Of a stretch of 64,000 nt of DNA, positions 9,101 to 19,027 are shown in pieces. The DNA is taken from assembly GCA_020831485.1 (NCBI GenBank), contig JAFIGG010000010.1, forward strand, positions 1-64,000, read 5' to 3'. Below the pieces are notes generated by a model. That model was not told where the DNA came from, searched no databases, and saw only the letters and a list, made by a program, of their open reading frames with translations. The first letter of the stretch is position 1. Each line of letters starts with the position of its first letter. The translations under genes were made by a program, and so were the position numbers. The stretch comes from Opitutales bacterium. Lineage in GTDB: Bacteria > Verrucomicrobiota > Verrucomicrobiia > Opitutales > Oceanipulchritudinaceae.

Positions 9101-10021
9101 ATGAAAAGACGCTTCAGCTTCATTGTTTCAATCAGCCATCTCAGTGCTCTGCTGCTCCCAGCCACGGTCAGCGCTATCACTATCGATGGCTTTTCGACTA
9201 CACACAATGATCGCTTTGCTAACGACGGGGCCTTTGTTGCTGCCGATTTTGATTTGTCTGGCGTTGCGTTCAATGACCGCTGGGTTACCATGCTCAGCCC
9301 CAACGTGTTTATAAGCGCTACCCACTTTGCTCCCCCCGTAGGATCCAGTTTCACCTTTTATGCAGGCAACGATCCTGACGGTGCCAGCGTAACCAGAACG
9401 GTCAGTTCGACCAACACTCAGATCGGCGACACCGACATCTGGTTGGGTACTTTGGAAGGTTACCTGCCTTCCAATTACGCCACCTATAATTACGCGACGG
9501 AAACCATAAGCAGTGGTCCCGGCGGACCAAATAGTTTCAGTAATTCACCTTACTTTGAAGCCAATGCCTATGTCTTTGGCCGCTCACCAAGCAGTTGGCC
9601 GACTTCACAGAACATTGCCGTTGGTCGGAACAAGCTGGATCAGTTTTTTGCGGGCCTGACAGTCGACGGCGAAACAGGCGATGCAATTGGGGCCATAGTC
9701 AATGAACCCTCGGATCCAAACCATGTGCAGTTCGAGGCACAACTGCAGCCTGGCGATTCCGGTGGACCGCTTTTTGTAGACCATGGTTCGGGCACTTTGA
9801 CGCTTGTCGGCATCAGTTGGTTCATCGGCAAAAACAACCAGGATCAAGACTTGTTTGGAGCAACCTATCTGGGCAATTACAGTGATGACATCAACACTTG
9901 GGTGGCCACTCACACCATACCAGAGCCCAGATTTTATGCCCTGGGCTTTGGTCTGCTGGCTTTGGCGTTGACTTGTTTCCGACGAATTCGCGGAGGCAAG
10001 TCTGCAAAAACGAATTCGTAG
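9101..10021 (+). CDS. Secreted trypsin-like serine protease with PEP-CTERM anchor
   Basis: The 306-residue product has a signal peptide (residues 1-25, ending ATVSA), a chymotrypsin-fold core and a C-terminal sorting signal. The candidate triad is His75 in SATHFAPP, Asp112 in TDIWLG and Ser220 in GDSGGPLF. The C-terminus has PEP at 274-276, a hydrophobic stretch (ALGFGLLALALTCF) and a basic cluster (RRIRGGK), the three-part PEP-CTERM signal that exosortases cleave. An exosortase fusion lies 1.2 kb away at 11212-12768. It should be exported, processed and held at or released from the cell surface. Its substrate is unknown. The gene seems monocistronic. Confidence 0.88.
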   Translation: MKRRFSFIVSISHLSALLLPATVSAITIDGFSTTHNDRFANDGAFVAADFDLSGVAFNDRWVTMLSPNVFISATHFAPPVGSSFTFYAGNDPDGASVTRTVSSTNTQIGDTDIWLGTLEGYLPSNYATYNYATETISSGPGGPNSFSNSPYFEANAYVFGRSPSSWPTSQNIAVGRNKLDQFFAGLTVDGETGDAIGAIVNEPSDPNHVQFEAQLQPGDSGGPLFVDHGSGTLTLVGISWFIGKNNQDQDLFGATYLGNYSDDINTWVATHTIPEPRFYALGFGLLALALTCFRRIRGGKSAKTNS

Positions 10022-10086
10022 GTCGCCTATAAGTTTTCTTACTGATGGATTTGCAGCTCACTGAGATTCATTGACCCACCTGCCTA

Positions 10087-10111
10087 CTGTCGCTACCACT
10101 CAAGGCGACAG
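10087..10111 (+). promoter_or_regulatory. Hairpin just upstream of the URO-D gene start
   Basis: CTGTCGC (10087-10093) and GCGACAG (10105-10111) form a 7-base-pair stem with an 11-base loop. It ends 8 bases before the ATG at 10120 and includes the AGG that would serve as a weak ribosome binding site. It could modulate translation initiation; this is inference from position only. Confidence 0.35.
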
Positions 10112-10119
10112 GTAACACG

Positions 10120-11193
10120 ATGACATCCAAAGAGCGCGTACTCACTACTTTTGCATTAGAGAAAGCCGACCGGGTTCCGGTCAACTACCTTGCTAACCCC
10201 GGCATTGACCGCCGACTCAAACAGCACTTTGGCTTGGTGCAGGACGACCACGAAGGACTTTTTGAAGCCCTTGGCGTTGATTTCCGTGAGGTGCCGGTTC
10301 CCTACAAAGGGCCCAAGCTCCACGCGGACAGACCCGAGCAGGGAATTGTGGTCGATCACTGGGGAAACCATCGTCGCTGGATCGAACACTCGACGGGTGG
10401 CTATTGGGACTACTGTGAGTTTCCGCTACGCGAAGCCGAGGAGGAAGCCGTGGCCGCCTGGCCAATGCCGGATCCGGATGATTTCGACTACTCAGGCATC
10501 AAGGCCCAGTGCCAGCGCTGGAAGCATTGTGCGGTGGCCCTCGGCAACCCTGGGTTGGCGGATGTGATCAATTCCAACGGCATGCTCCGAGGAATGGAGC
10601 AAACCCTGATTGATTTGTTCACCGAAGAACCTGCCGGACTACTGCTGGCCAAACGCCGTCTGGGGATTCAACTTGAAATGGCCCGCCGGGCACTCGAGGC
10701 GGCCGATGGAGGCATCGACCTTCTGTGGCTCGGTGAAGACCTCGGCACCCAGGTGGCACCCTTGATTAGTCTGGATCTCTACCGATCGGTCATTCGCCCA
10801 CTCCACCAGCCCTTCATTGACCTCGCGAAAAGCTTCAACATCCCGGTCATGGTGCACAGCTGTGGGTCCAGCAGTTGGGTCTACGAGGATTTCATAGAGA
10901 TGGGCGTCACAGCCGTGGATACCCTGCAGCCCGAAGCGAACAACATGTCACCGGAATATCTAAAATCGAAATTCGGCGGCAGACTGGCTTTTCATGGCTG
11001 CATCAGCACCGCGGGGCCTGTGGCTTACGGCAGCGTCGAGGAGACCATTGCGATCTGCAAAAAGACTCTGGAGATCATGATGCCCGTTGGCGGCTACTGC
11101 TTTGCCCCCACCCACCTGCTCCAGGACAATTCCCCAACAGAAAACGTTTTGGCGATGTATGAAACGGCTCACAAGTTCGGCCGCTACCGATGA
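10120..11193 (+). CDS. Uroporphyrinogen decarboxylase (URO-D) family protein
   Basis: This 357-residue protein opens with SKERVLTTFALEKADRVPVN, the start typical of the URO-D superfamily branch that includes corrinoid methyltransferases (MtaA/CmuA) and many uncharacterised proteins. A central NSNGMLRGMEQTLIDLF, VMVHSCGSSSWVYEDFIEMG and a C-terminal PVGGYCFAPTH fit the TIM-barrel fold. The HSCG motif near residue 248 resembles the zinc-binding Cys/His region of the methyltransferase branch rather than true HemE. Its substrate is unknown. No corrinoid protein gene is adjacent. It stands alone, with the convergent exosortase gene 18 bases away. Confidence 0.8.
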   Translation: MTSKERVLTTFALEKADRVPVNYLANPGIDRRLKQHFGLVQDDHEGLFEALGVDFREVPVPYKGPKLHADRPEQGIVVDHWGNHRRWIEHSTGGYWDYCEFPLREAEEEAVAAWPMPDPDDFDYSGIKAQCQRWKHCAVALGNPGLADVINSNGMLRGMEQTLIDLFTEEPAGLLLAKRRLGIQLEMARRALEAADGGIDLLWLGEDLGTQVAPLISLDLYRSVIRPLHQPFIDLAKSFNIPVMVHSCGSSSWVYEDFIEMGVTAVDTLQPEANNMSPEYLKSKFGGRLAFHGCISTAGPVAYGSVEETIAICKKTLEIMMPVGGYCFAPTHLLQDNSPTENVLAMYETAHKFGRYR

Positions 11194-11211
11194 GCCATAG
11201 ATAGTTTCCCC

Positions 11212-12768
11212 TCAGTTAGTGGTGCGACCACCAGTGGGCTGCACCCGGAGGGTTTCGTCGAGGAAAGCCTCTACCCGGCTGCGCGCCCGCTGCTCATTGA
11301 GCTGAGGACCGGTCAGGACCAGCTGTAGAGAGTAGCGCCCCTCAATGCGACGGCCATTCCAGGCGTGTTCGAGGCGCTCCCGCCAGCCACTACCCAGTGG
11401 GATGCTGTGACCGGGGACACTGTCCCAAACGGCAAAGAAAACGTAGTATTGGCGGTTGGCCACAGCGAAGACATAGCTGTTAAAGCCCACACGGATGCCG
11501 TCCAAGTCGAGCTCGATGTCAGCACCGGTTTGAACCAGCTCGAATCCTGCAGAAGGAAGGCAGACTTCGGGCCGGTGGACTGTAACATGCGACGAAACCG
11601 CACCCGGCTCCCAGTGGAAGAAAAAGGCGGTCCAGCTGGTTTGCGAAGGATCCGTCCAAGTCAATTGCTTGCCCTCACTGTAGCGAAGAATATTGCGCAC
11701 GGTGGGTGGGATTTCCTCCTCGCGCGTTTCGAAGCGAATGGCCTCCCAATCCATGCTTGAAAGCAGGCGCTGGGTAGTGTCCGGTCCGGTTCGGGCATAC
11801 CAGTACCAGGTAAACACGTGGGCAAAGACCATATAAATGATCACAGGAGTGGCGAAGGCAGGACTGAAAAAAACCGGGCTGCGCTTACCCTGAGCCCAAT
11901 AGGTTTTGCGAATTGGCCCTCCCTGCATGAAAAGGCGGTGCACAAGCCAGGTCAGGATGAACAATACGACAAAGGATCCGAAGGAGACCATGTTTCCAAC
12001 CGGGTCGTGCAGCACGGCCATCGCCTCCGGGCCGCGGTTGGCCATGACCATGGCCAGAGTGAAGGTACGAATCAAGTTGAGCAAGAGGGAGACTCCGCAA
12101 CCTGCGAGAATTAACAGGAAGCGATAAAAGTAGCCCCAGCGAAACAGGACCCCAAAAAAATAGGCAGCCATCAGGGTCGACTGAAACGAACGAACACCAC
12201 TGCAGGCCTCCTCGACCCCGACGAAACCGCTCGAAAGCTCGATCAAATTGCCGTGTGGTTCAGCGTAAAACCCAAGCAGATTCATGAATTCCACTGTAAT
12301 TTGCGCGACAACCCGCATCATTCCTTGCACCATCGGCTCCTCGATGGCTGTCGGCCATGGCACTGCCAGGAGGATGAGCACAAACACCGCCGCAAAATGG
12401 CGAACCCAGACCCTTCCACCCCAGGCACCCACCCAAAACAAGGTGGCCCCAACAGTCACAATGGCGTATGCCCACAGAGCCATGCGCCATTCGGGATTCG
12501 CGCCCAGAACCACAAGGAGAAGAGGGATCGGCAGCACACAAACCAGCCCAGCCACAACCCAAAGAGCAGATGGCTCCTTCTCAGGCGGCGGCCGGTCCTC
12601 GCTGCGCAACCAGATCAGGTAAAGCATAAGAAGAGGCACAAAGAGGCCATAGCCATACTGCTCGTTGATCATCCACTCGGGAATGAACACCGCCAGAAAA
12701 CTGGCCCAGATAGCGAGCAAGGCCACCAGATTGGCAATCGGCCTGATATTATGGGCAACTTCCCTCAT
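11212..12768 (-). CDS. Exosortase fused to an EpsI domain
   Basis: The first 300 or so residues are a multi-pass membrane exosortase with the family's catalytic set: Cys189 in EEACSGVRS, Arg234 in NLIRTFTL and His254 in LHDPVGNM. These transpeptidase-like enzymes cleave PEP-CTERM signals. Residues about 330-510 form an EpsI-like (DUF3485) periplasmic domain marked by VHRPEVCLPSAGF. The fused layout is known among exosortases. The PEP-CTERM protease at 9101-10021 is a likely local substrate. The gene follows the ABC permease at 12813 by 44 bases on the same strand, so it may be read from that transcript, although a functional link is not evident. Confidence 0.9.
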   Translation of the reverse strand: MREVAHNIRPIANLVALLAIWASFLAVFIPEWMINEQYGYGLFVPLLMLYLIWLRSEDRPPPEKEPSALWVVAGLVCVLPIPLLLVVLGANPEWRMALWAYAIVTVGATLFWVGAWGGRVWVRHFAAVFVLILLAVPWPTAIEEPMVQGMMRVVAQITVEFMNLLGFYAEPHGNLIELSSGFVGVEEACSGVRSFQSTLMAAYFFGVLFRWGYFYRFLLILAGCGVSLLLNLIRTFTLAMVMANRGPEAMAVLHDPVGNMVSFGSFVVLFILTWLVHRLFMQGGPIRKTYWAQGKRSPVFFSPAFATPVIIYMVFAHVFTWYWYARTGPDTTQRLLSSMDWEAIRFETREEEIPPTVRNILRYSEGKQLTWTDPSQTSWTAFFFHWEPGAVSSHVTVHRPEVCLPSAGFELVQTGADIELDLDGIRVGFNSYVFAVANRQYYVFFAVWDSVPGHSIPLGSGWRERLEHAWNGRRIEGRYSLQLVLTGPQLNEQRARSRVEAFLDETLRVQPTGGRTTN

Positions 12769-12812
12769 TTAAAAACAAGGGATACTCTGGCGCAAGTTGG
12801 CGATTTACGCAA

Positions 12813-13646
12813 TCACTCTTTAAGACCGGACATCGCGATTCCGCGGATGATGTATTTGTGGAAAAAGAGGAAAACAACGATCACCGGCAAGGTGCAGATC
12901 ACACTGGCTGCAAGGGTTAAACCGTATTCAGCGTAGTAGGAGGTCTGAAACAGGGCGATGCCCACCGGGAGGGTGTATTTTTCGACGGAGTCCAGAAAAA
13001 TCAAAGGACCCATAAAGTCATTCCAGGAGCCGATGAAGGTGAAGATGCCCAGAGTCGCTAGAGCCGGCTTGGACAACGGCAAAATCACATGCCAGTAAAT
13101 GCCTAGCTTGGAGCAGCCATCAATGGCCGCAGCCTCCTCGAGGTCCTTGGGAATACCCTTGAAAAACTGGTGCAGAAGAAACACTCCAAAAGCACCGGCT
13201 CCCGCCGGTATGATTAAAGCCAGCGGCGTGTCGAGCCAGCCCAGCGTGTTCAGAATCAGGTAAACCGGAACCAGCAAAATCTGCGGTGGAACCATTAGTG
13301 TTGCGATGATCAGGAAGAACAAAATCCGGCCTCCCGGCAAATTGAGACGGGCAAGACCGTAAGCCGCCAAAGAACTCACCGTCAGCACCAGAAAGGTGAC
13401 ACTGAAGGAGATCAGGAAGCTGTTGAACAACCAGCGGAAAATGGGAATCTCTTCCGGCGCGCCGAGGATTTCACGAAAATTGCCCAGGGTCCATTCGATC
13501 GGCATGATGCCCTGGAAGCGAATGATCTCCGCGTCGGGCTTGAAAGACGTCAAGAAGACAAGAATAATCGGTGCAACAAAAATGACCGATACGGCAATCA
13601 CAAGGAATTCGACCAGCCTGCGGTTGAATTTGGATGTGTTATTCAT
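12813..13646 (-). CDS. Carbohydrate ABC transporter permease (MalG type)
   Basis: The protein (277 residues) has six predicted membrane helices and the cytoplasmic EAA loop EAAAIDGCSKLGIYWHVILPLSKPAL that contacts the ATPase. The N-terminus is short with one helix, as in MalG-type subunits. With the MalF-type permease and the binding protein directly upstream it forms a CUT1 sugar importer. No ATP-binding subunit is encoded in this cluster, so a shared MsmK/UgpC-like ATPase elsewhere is expected. The sugar is not known. Confidence 0.93.
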   Translation of the reverse strand: MNNTSKFNRRLVEFLVIAVSVIFVAPIILVFLTSFKPDAEIIRFQGIMPIEWTLGNFREILGAPEEIPIFRWLFNSFLISFSVTFLVLTVSSLAAYGLARLNLPGGRILFFLIIATLMVPPQILLVPVYLILNTLGWLDTPLALIIPAGAGAFGVFLLHQFFKGIPKDLEEAAAIDGCSKLGIYWHVILPLSKPALATLGIFTFIGSWNDFMGPLIFLDSVEKYTLPVGIALFQTSYYAEYGLTLAASVICTLPVIVVFLFFHKYIIRGIAMSGLKE

Positions 13647-13664
13647 TGGGGGTAAAAGCGGAAA

Positions 13665-14624
13665 TTAACGTTCACGGAAAACACGAAACTGGATAAGGGA
13701 AAAGGTAATAATCACGACAAACAAGAGCCAGCTTAGCGCCGAGCCGTAGCCCATGCGGTAGAAGTTGAAAGCCGTGTCATAGATGTAGTGCATGATCACA
13801 CGGGTCGCCAATTCAGGCCCGCCTTCGGTAATGATAAAGGTCTGGCCAAAAACCTGGAAGGAACCGATGATAGTCAAAACCACGACGAACAACAGGATGG
13901 GCCGCAGTAAGGGCAAGGTGATATAGACAAATCGGCGCCAGCCGATCGCACCGTCGATCGCGCCTGCCTCGTAATAGGAGGTCGGAATCTGCTTCAATCC
14001 GGCCATTAGAATCACCAGCGGTACACCCGCCGTCCACCAGACCGACATCAACACGATTGAGCGCATTGCCCAGTTGGGGTCCGTTAACCATGGAACCCAG
14101 ATTCCCAGCGGTTCCAGCATCGCATTCAGCAGACCAAATTCACTGTGGTAAAACCAGCGCCACACCAGGCCGGCAACTGTGATGGTGATCATGGTGGGCA
14201 TGAAAATCATCAGCCGGTAGAAACCCTGGCGTTTTTCCGGCAGCGAATCGATCAACACCGCCATCAGCAAAGCCAATCCAATAACCAGGGGAACAGCCAT
14301 GCCGACGTACAGCGCCGTTGCCTTCATGGCTCGCCAGAAATAGCTGTCATTCATGGCTTCGCGGTAGTTGTCGAGACCGACAAAACCGGGGGCCTCAGGT
14401 GACAGCATTTCGTAGTCCACCAGGCTCAACCAAAAGCCATAGACCAGAGGCAGAATCAAAAAGCTGAAAAACAGGATCAGATACGGCAGCAGAAATAGGT
14501 AGCCGCCGTAGCGGCGGAAAAAGCGGCCACTGGGTGCTTTGATCTCATTGGGGGCTTTGCGCTGCAAGCCGTATTTGGAAGGCATCGGAGCGGGCGCCGC
14601 AGGGTTTGGGTTGTGCGAACTCAT
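13665..14624 (-). CDS. Carbohydrate ABC transporter permease (MalF type)
   Basis: This 319-residue integral membrane protein has a proline-rich cytoplasmic N-terminus of about 40 residues, then six or more helices and the EAA loop EAGAIDGAIGWRRFVYITLPLLRP. It pairs with the MalG-type subunit 18 bases downstream to form the translocation pore of a CUT1-family importer. Its ATG overlaps the stop codon of the binding-protein gene (ATGA), indicating translational coupling. Confidence 0.93.
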   Translation of the reverse strand: MSSHNPNPAAPAPMPSKYGLQRKAPNEIKAPSGRFFRRYGGYLFLLPYLILFFSFLILPLVYGFWLSLVDYEMLSPEAPGFVGLDNYREAMNDSYFWRAMKATALYVGMAVPLVIGLALLMAVLIDSLPEKRQGFYRLMIFMPTMITITVAGLVWRWFYHSEFGLLNAMLEPLGIWVPWLTDPNWAMRSIVLMSVWWTAGVPLVILMAGLKQIPTSYYEAGAIDGAIGWRRFVYITLPLLRPILLFVVVLTIIGSFQVFGQTFIITEGGPELATRVIMHYIYDTAFNFYRMGYGSALSWLLFVVIITFSLIQFRVFRER

Positions 14625-15931
14625 GTGGCGTCGTCCTCCCTCGGGGTAATTCCATATCGGCGCATAATCTCGCGTATATTGGCGGCCGCTTCGTCCAATG
14701 CCTGTTGTGGAGTTGTTCGGGCGCGCAAGGCTCGTTCAAGTGCGAGATTATATTGCTCGAGATATTCAAAAACGAATACATTGGCGGGCACGTATTGAGC
14801 ATACTCAAGCTGTTTGGCAAACTGGCTCTGCGCATACATCTCCTGAAAGCGCTCGGTTTCCCGCAGGCTCTTGCGCACCGGGACCTGCCCCCCTTCCGCC
14901 CAGTCCAGACTGTTGTCGGAGAGAAAGCGCATGAAGCGCCAGGCCGCCTCGGCTTCACGCTCATCAAGGCCAACCGACATGCATAGGTTGTGCGAGCCCA
15001 TCCAGGTGCCTCGCTGAGGTCCAAAGGTAGGAATTGGAGCAGCGCCGAAGTCCAGGGTTTGCTGACGTTCCAGGTCAGGCATCATGTAGATGCCCTGAAA
15101 GACCATGCCCACCCGACCCTGGCGGAAACCGATCCAGGAATCCATCGCCTCAATGGGCGGTGCGACGCGGTGCTCCTGAATAAGGCTCAGGGCAAACTCA
15201 ACGGCCGCAACATTCTCAGGAGCGTTGATGGTCACTTCGCGGCCGTCTTCAGAAAAGAACTCAGCCCCGAACTGCGTCGCTATGCCGTAAAGGTTATTAA
15301 AGAGCTCAGCAAAAACAAAGCCCCAGGTGTCACCGAGCTCGGTGCGCCCGAGATCGCGGATCCGGCGGGCCGCCAGAAGAAAATCCTCGCGTGTGGTCGG
15401 GGCAAGCGGCTCGCCGTATTCATCGACAATGCCTGCTCGGCGAAACAAGTCCCGATTGTAATACATGCCAAGGATATAAGCATCCAGAGGGATCGCAAAG
15501 TATTCGCCGTTGTGCAGAACGGTCTCGATGACGTTGTCATCAAAGTCGCTCATGTCCAAGCCGTATTCCCCTTCGATGAAGGCATTCAAGGGCTGAATGA
15601 AATCGGCTCTTTGAAAACGGGTGAAGGCATCGGTCTGCAGCACGAAGAGCTCGGGTGCGCGGCCACCGAGGCCGGCAACGAAGAGCTTGTTGTAATACGT
15701 ATTCCAGGCCATGCGTTGCATGACTACACGCACGTCGGGGTTCTCTTCATTGAATTTGCGCACCATTGCCAGCATCGTGCGGCCATCGGGGCCGGTGAAT
15801 CCGTTCCAAAAACGAATCGTGACCTGATCCTGGCCTCCACGACCACAACCTGAGAGGCCGATTCCGACCATGGCTGCCGTGAGGGCTAACAGGAAAAGGC
15901 GCTTAAGTTGGGGTAAGCGAAGTTGAAGCAT
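14621..15931 (-). CDS. Extracellular sugar-binding lipoprotein of the ABC importer
   Basis: The 436-residue protein begins with a lipoprotein signal peptide ending LSGCGRGG, so it should be acylated and tethered at the inner membrane facing the periplasm. The rest is a family 1 solute-binding fold (VTIRFWNGFTGPDGRTM, then GKVGMVFQG-like FRQGRVGMVFQGIYMM). It is the first gene of the importer cluster. The ligand is likely a mono- or oligosaccharide. The preceding 196 bases contain an 18-base repeat also found at 51646 but no promoter I can defend. Confidence 0.92.
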   Translation of the reverse strand: MLQLRLPQLKRLFLLALTAAMVGIGLSGCGRGGQDQVTIRFWNGFTGPDGRTMLAMVRKFNEENPDVRVVMQRMAWNTYYNKLFVAGLGGRAPELFVLQTDAFTRFQRADFIQPLNAFIEGEYGLDMSDFDDNVIETVLHNGEYFAIPLDAYILGMYYNRDLFRRAGIVDEYGEPLAPTTREDFLLAARRIRDLGRTELGDTWGFVFAELFNNLYGIATQFGAEFFSEDGREVTINAPENVAAVEFALSLIQEHRVAPPIEAMDSWIGFRQGRVGMVFQGIYMMPDLERQQTLDFGAAPIPTFGPQRGTWMGSHNLCMSVGLDEREAEAAWRFMRFLSDNSLDWAEGGQVPVRKSLRETERFQEMYAQSQFAKQLEYAQYVPANVFVFEYLEQYNLALERALRARTTPQQALDEAAANIREIMRRYGITPREDDAT

Positions 15932-16055
15932 TCTAAACTGTTGGATAGTTGGGAGGGAGGGGAACGAGTCAAAAGTATGACTCGACCTTACTGATTAAAG
16001 GCATTGGTCCTACCTGCGCAAGGCAATATCACCCAATATCCACACGATTTATCCG

Positions 16056-16073
16056 CGCACTCGGGACGAGCGC
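16056..16073 (+). repeat. 18-base dispersed element, copy 1
   Basis: CGCACTCGGGACGAGCGC occurs here and again exactly at 51646-51663. CTCG and CGAG within it can pair around GGA, with GCG/CGC extending the stem after a one-base bulge. It lies in the 196-base gap between the binding-protein gene and the TIM-barrel gene. Both copies are intergenic, which suggests a genomic repeat. Confidence 0.6.
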
Positions 16074-16127
16074 ACCTACAGCCTCACAGCCCACAGCCCA
16101 CAAATCTCTCCAGACAATCGCTAGCGC

Positions 16128-16973
16128 TCAATTGCCTAGCTCAGCCCAGATACTTCGCAAATCGCGACCCAGCAAAATGGTATCCATCCAGATATTGGGA
16201 AAACAACTCAGCCCGTAGCCACTGCTCAGAGGGCCCATCTCGGGAACCACCCAGAACTCGGTATCTCCGGGATTGGCGTCGAGCCAGCGCTGGAAGGCTT
16301 CACGAATAAACGGCCTCAGGGCCAGGTATTCCGAGGAGTAGGCCCCTTGCCCATCGCTGATCGGAATCTGGCAGTGGTGACCGTTGAAAGGACGAATGTG
16401 CCACAAGCGCGATTGGGTGAACAGATCCGCCTGGTCGAACAGGCGCTGACAATAATTGCCTGCGTCCAAGTGCTTGACCACTGCGGGATGAGAGTAATCG
16501 AAGTTCATCCGGATCGGCTTTCCGGTTTTTTTTAGATAGACTTCCGCCAGGGCAATGGCCTTCTCCGGAGTTTCGGTCGCCGTATCCCGGTGCACTTCAA
16601 TATAGACCTCAGCTCCCAGGTGGTCGGCGACTTCGAGTATTTCAATGGCCGTCTCGACCGCTTCATCGACAGGAGTATCGTGATCGCCCATCTGACAATT
16701 CATGGGACCGTCACCCACCTCAAGGGAAGCGCGGATCTTGTCGGCGAAGTCATCACCCTTGGACGCATCGAAGAAACCTCCGTAGCGCAGCTGGTTGGCC
16801 CGGAGCAGGTCCTTTATCTCCGGGTATTCACGAGCCCAGCAGCTGAGTGCATCAAAGCCTGCCCCTTTAACCGCGAGCACCTTCTCTTCCAGGCTCCACT
16901 CGGCATCCGCTTCCGGTTGCTCTTTGAGGCTCCACATATTGGCGGTCAGGACCAAACGTTCATCGTGATTCAT
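16128..16973 (-). CDS. Sugar phosphate isomerase/epimerase-like TIM-barrel protein
   Basis: The 281-residue sequence matches the xylose isomerase-like (AP endonuclease 2) barrel. Acidic and histidine positions expected to bind a divalent metal are visible: EVYIEVHRDTATETPE, NFDYSHPAVVKHL, WHIRPFNGHHCQIP and VVPEMGP. There is no signal peptide. It starts 6 bases after acs and probably shares that transcript. Similar proteins act in hexose, inositol or uronate pathways; the substrate here cannot be named. Confidence 0.78.
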   Translation of the reverse strand: MNHDERLVLTANMWSLKEQPEADAEWSLEEKVLAVKGAGFDALSCWAREYPEIKDLLRANQLRYGGFFDASKGDDFADKIRASLEVGDGPMNCQMGDHDTPVDEAVETAIEILEVADHLGAEVYIEVHRDTATETPEKAIALAEVYLKKTGKPIRMNFDYSHPAVVKHLDAGNYCQRLFDQADLFTQSRLWHIRPFNGHHCQIPISDGQGAYSSEYLALRPFIREAFQRWLDANPGDTEFWVVPEMGPLSSGYGLSCFPNIWMDTILLGRDLRSIWAELGN

Positions 16974-16979
16974 TTTTGC

Positions 16980-18941
<1,962 letters not shown>

Positions 18942-19027
18942 TCGTACTATGGGATAAGGTTAGTGATTTAAATTGCCTGTAAAGCGACAGGCTTGCGTGA
19001 AAAGAGAGAAGGTCCAGCCTGCAAAAA

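Noticed and set aside
18975-18992. Hairpin GCCTGT/ACAGGC between acs and the kinase gene as a terminator
   Set aside because: Six base pairs and no U-tract; too weak to list as a terminator.
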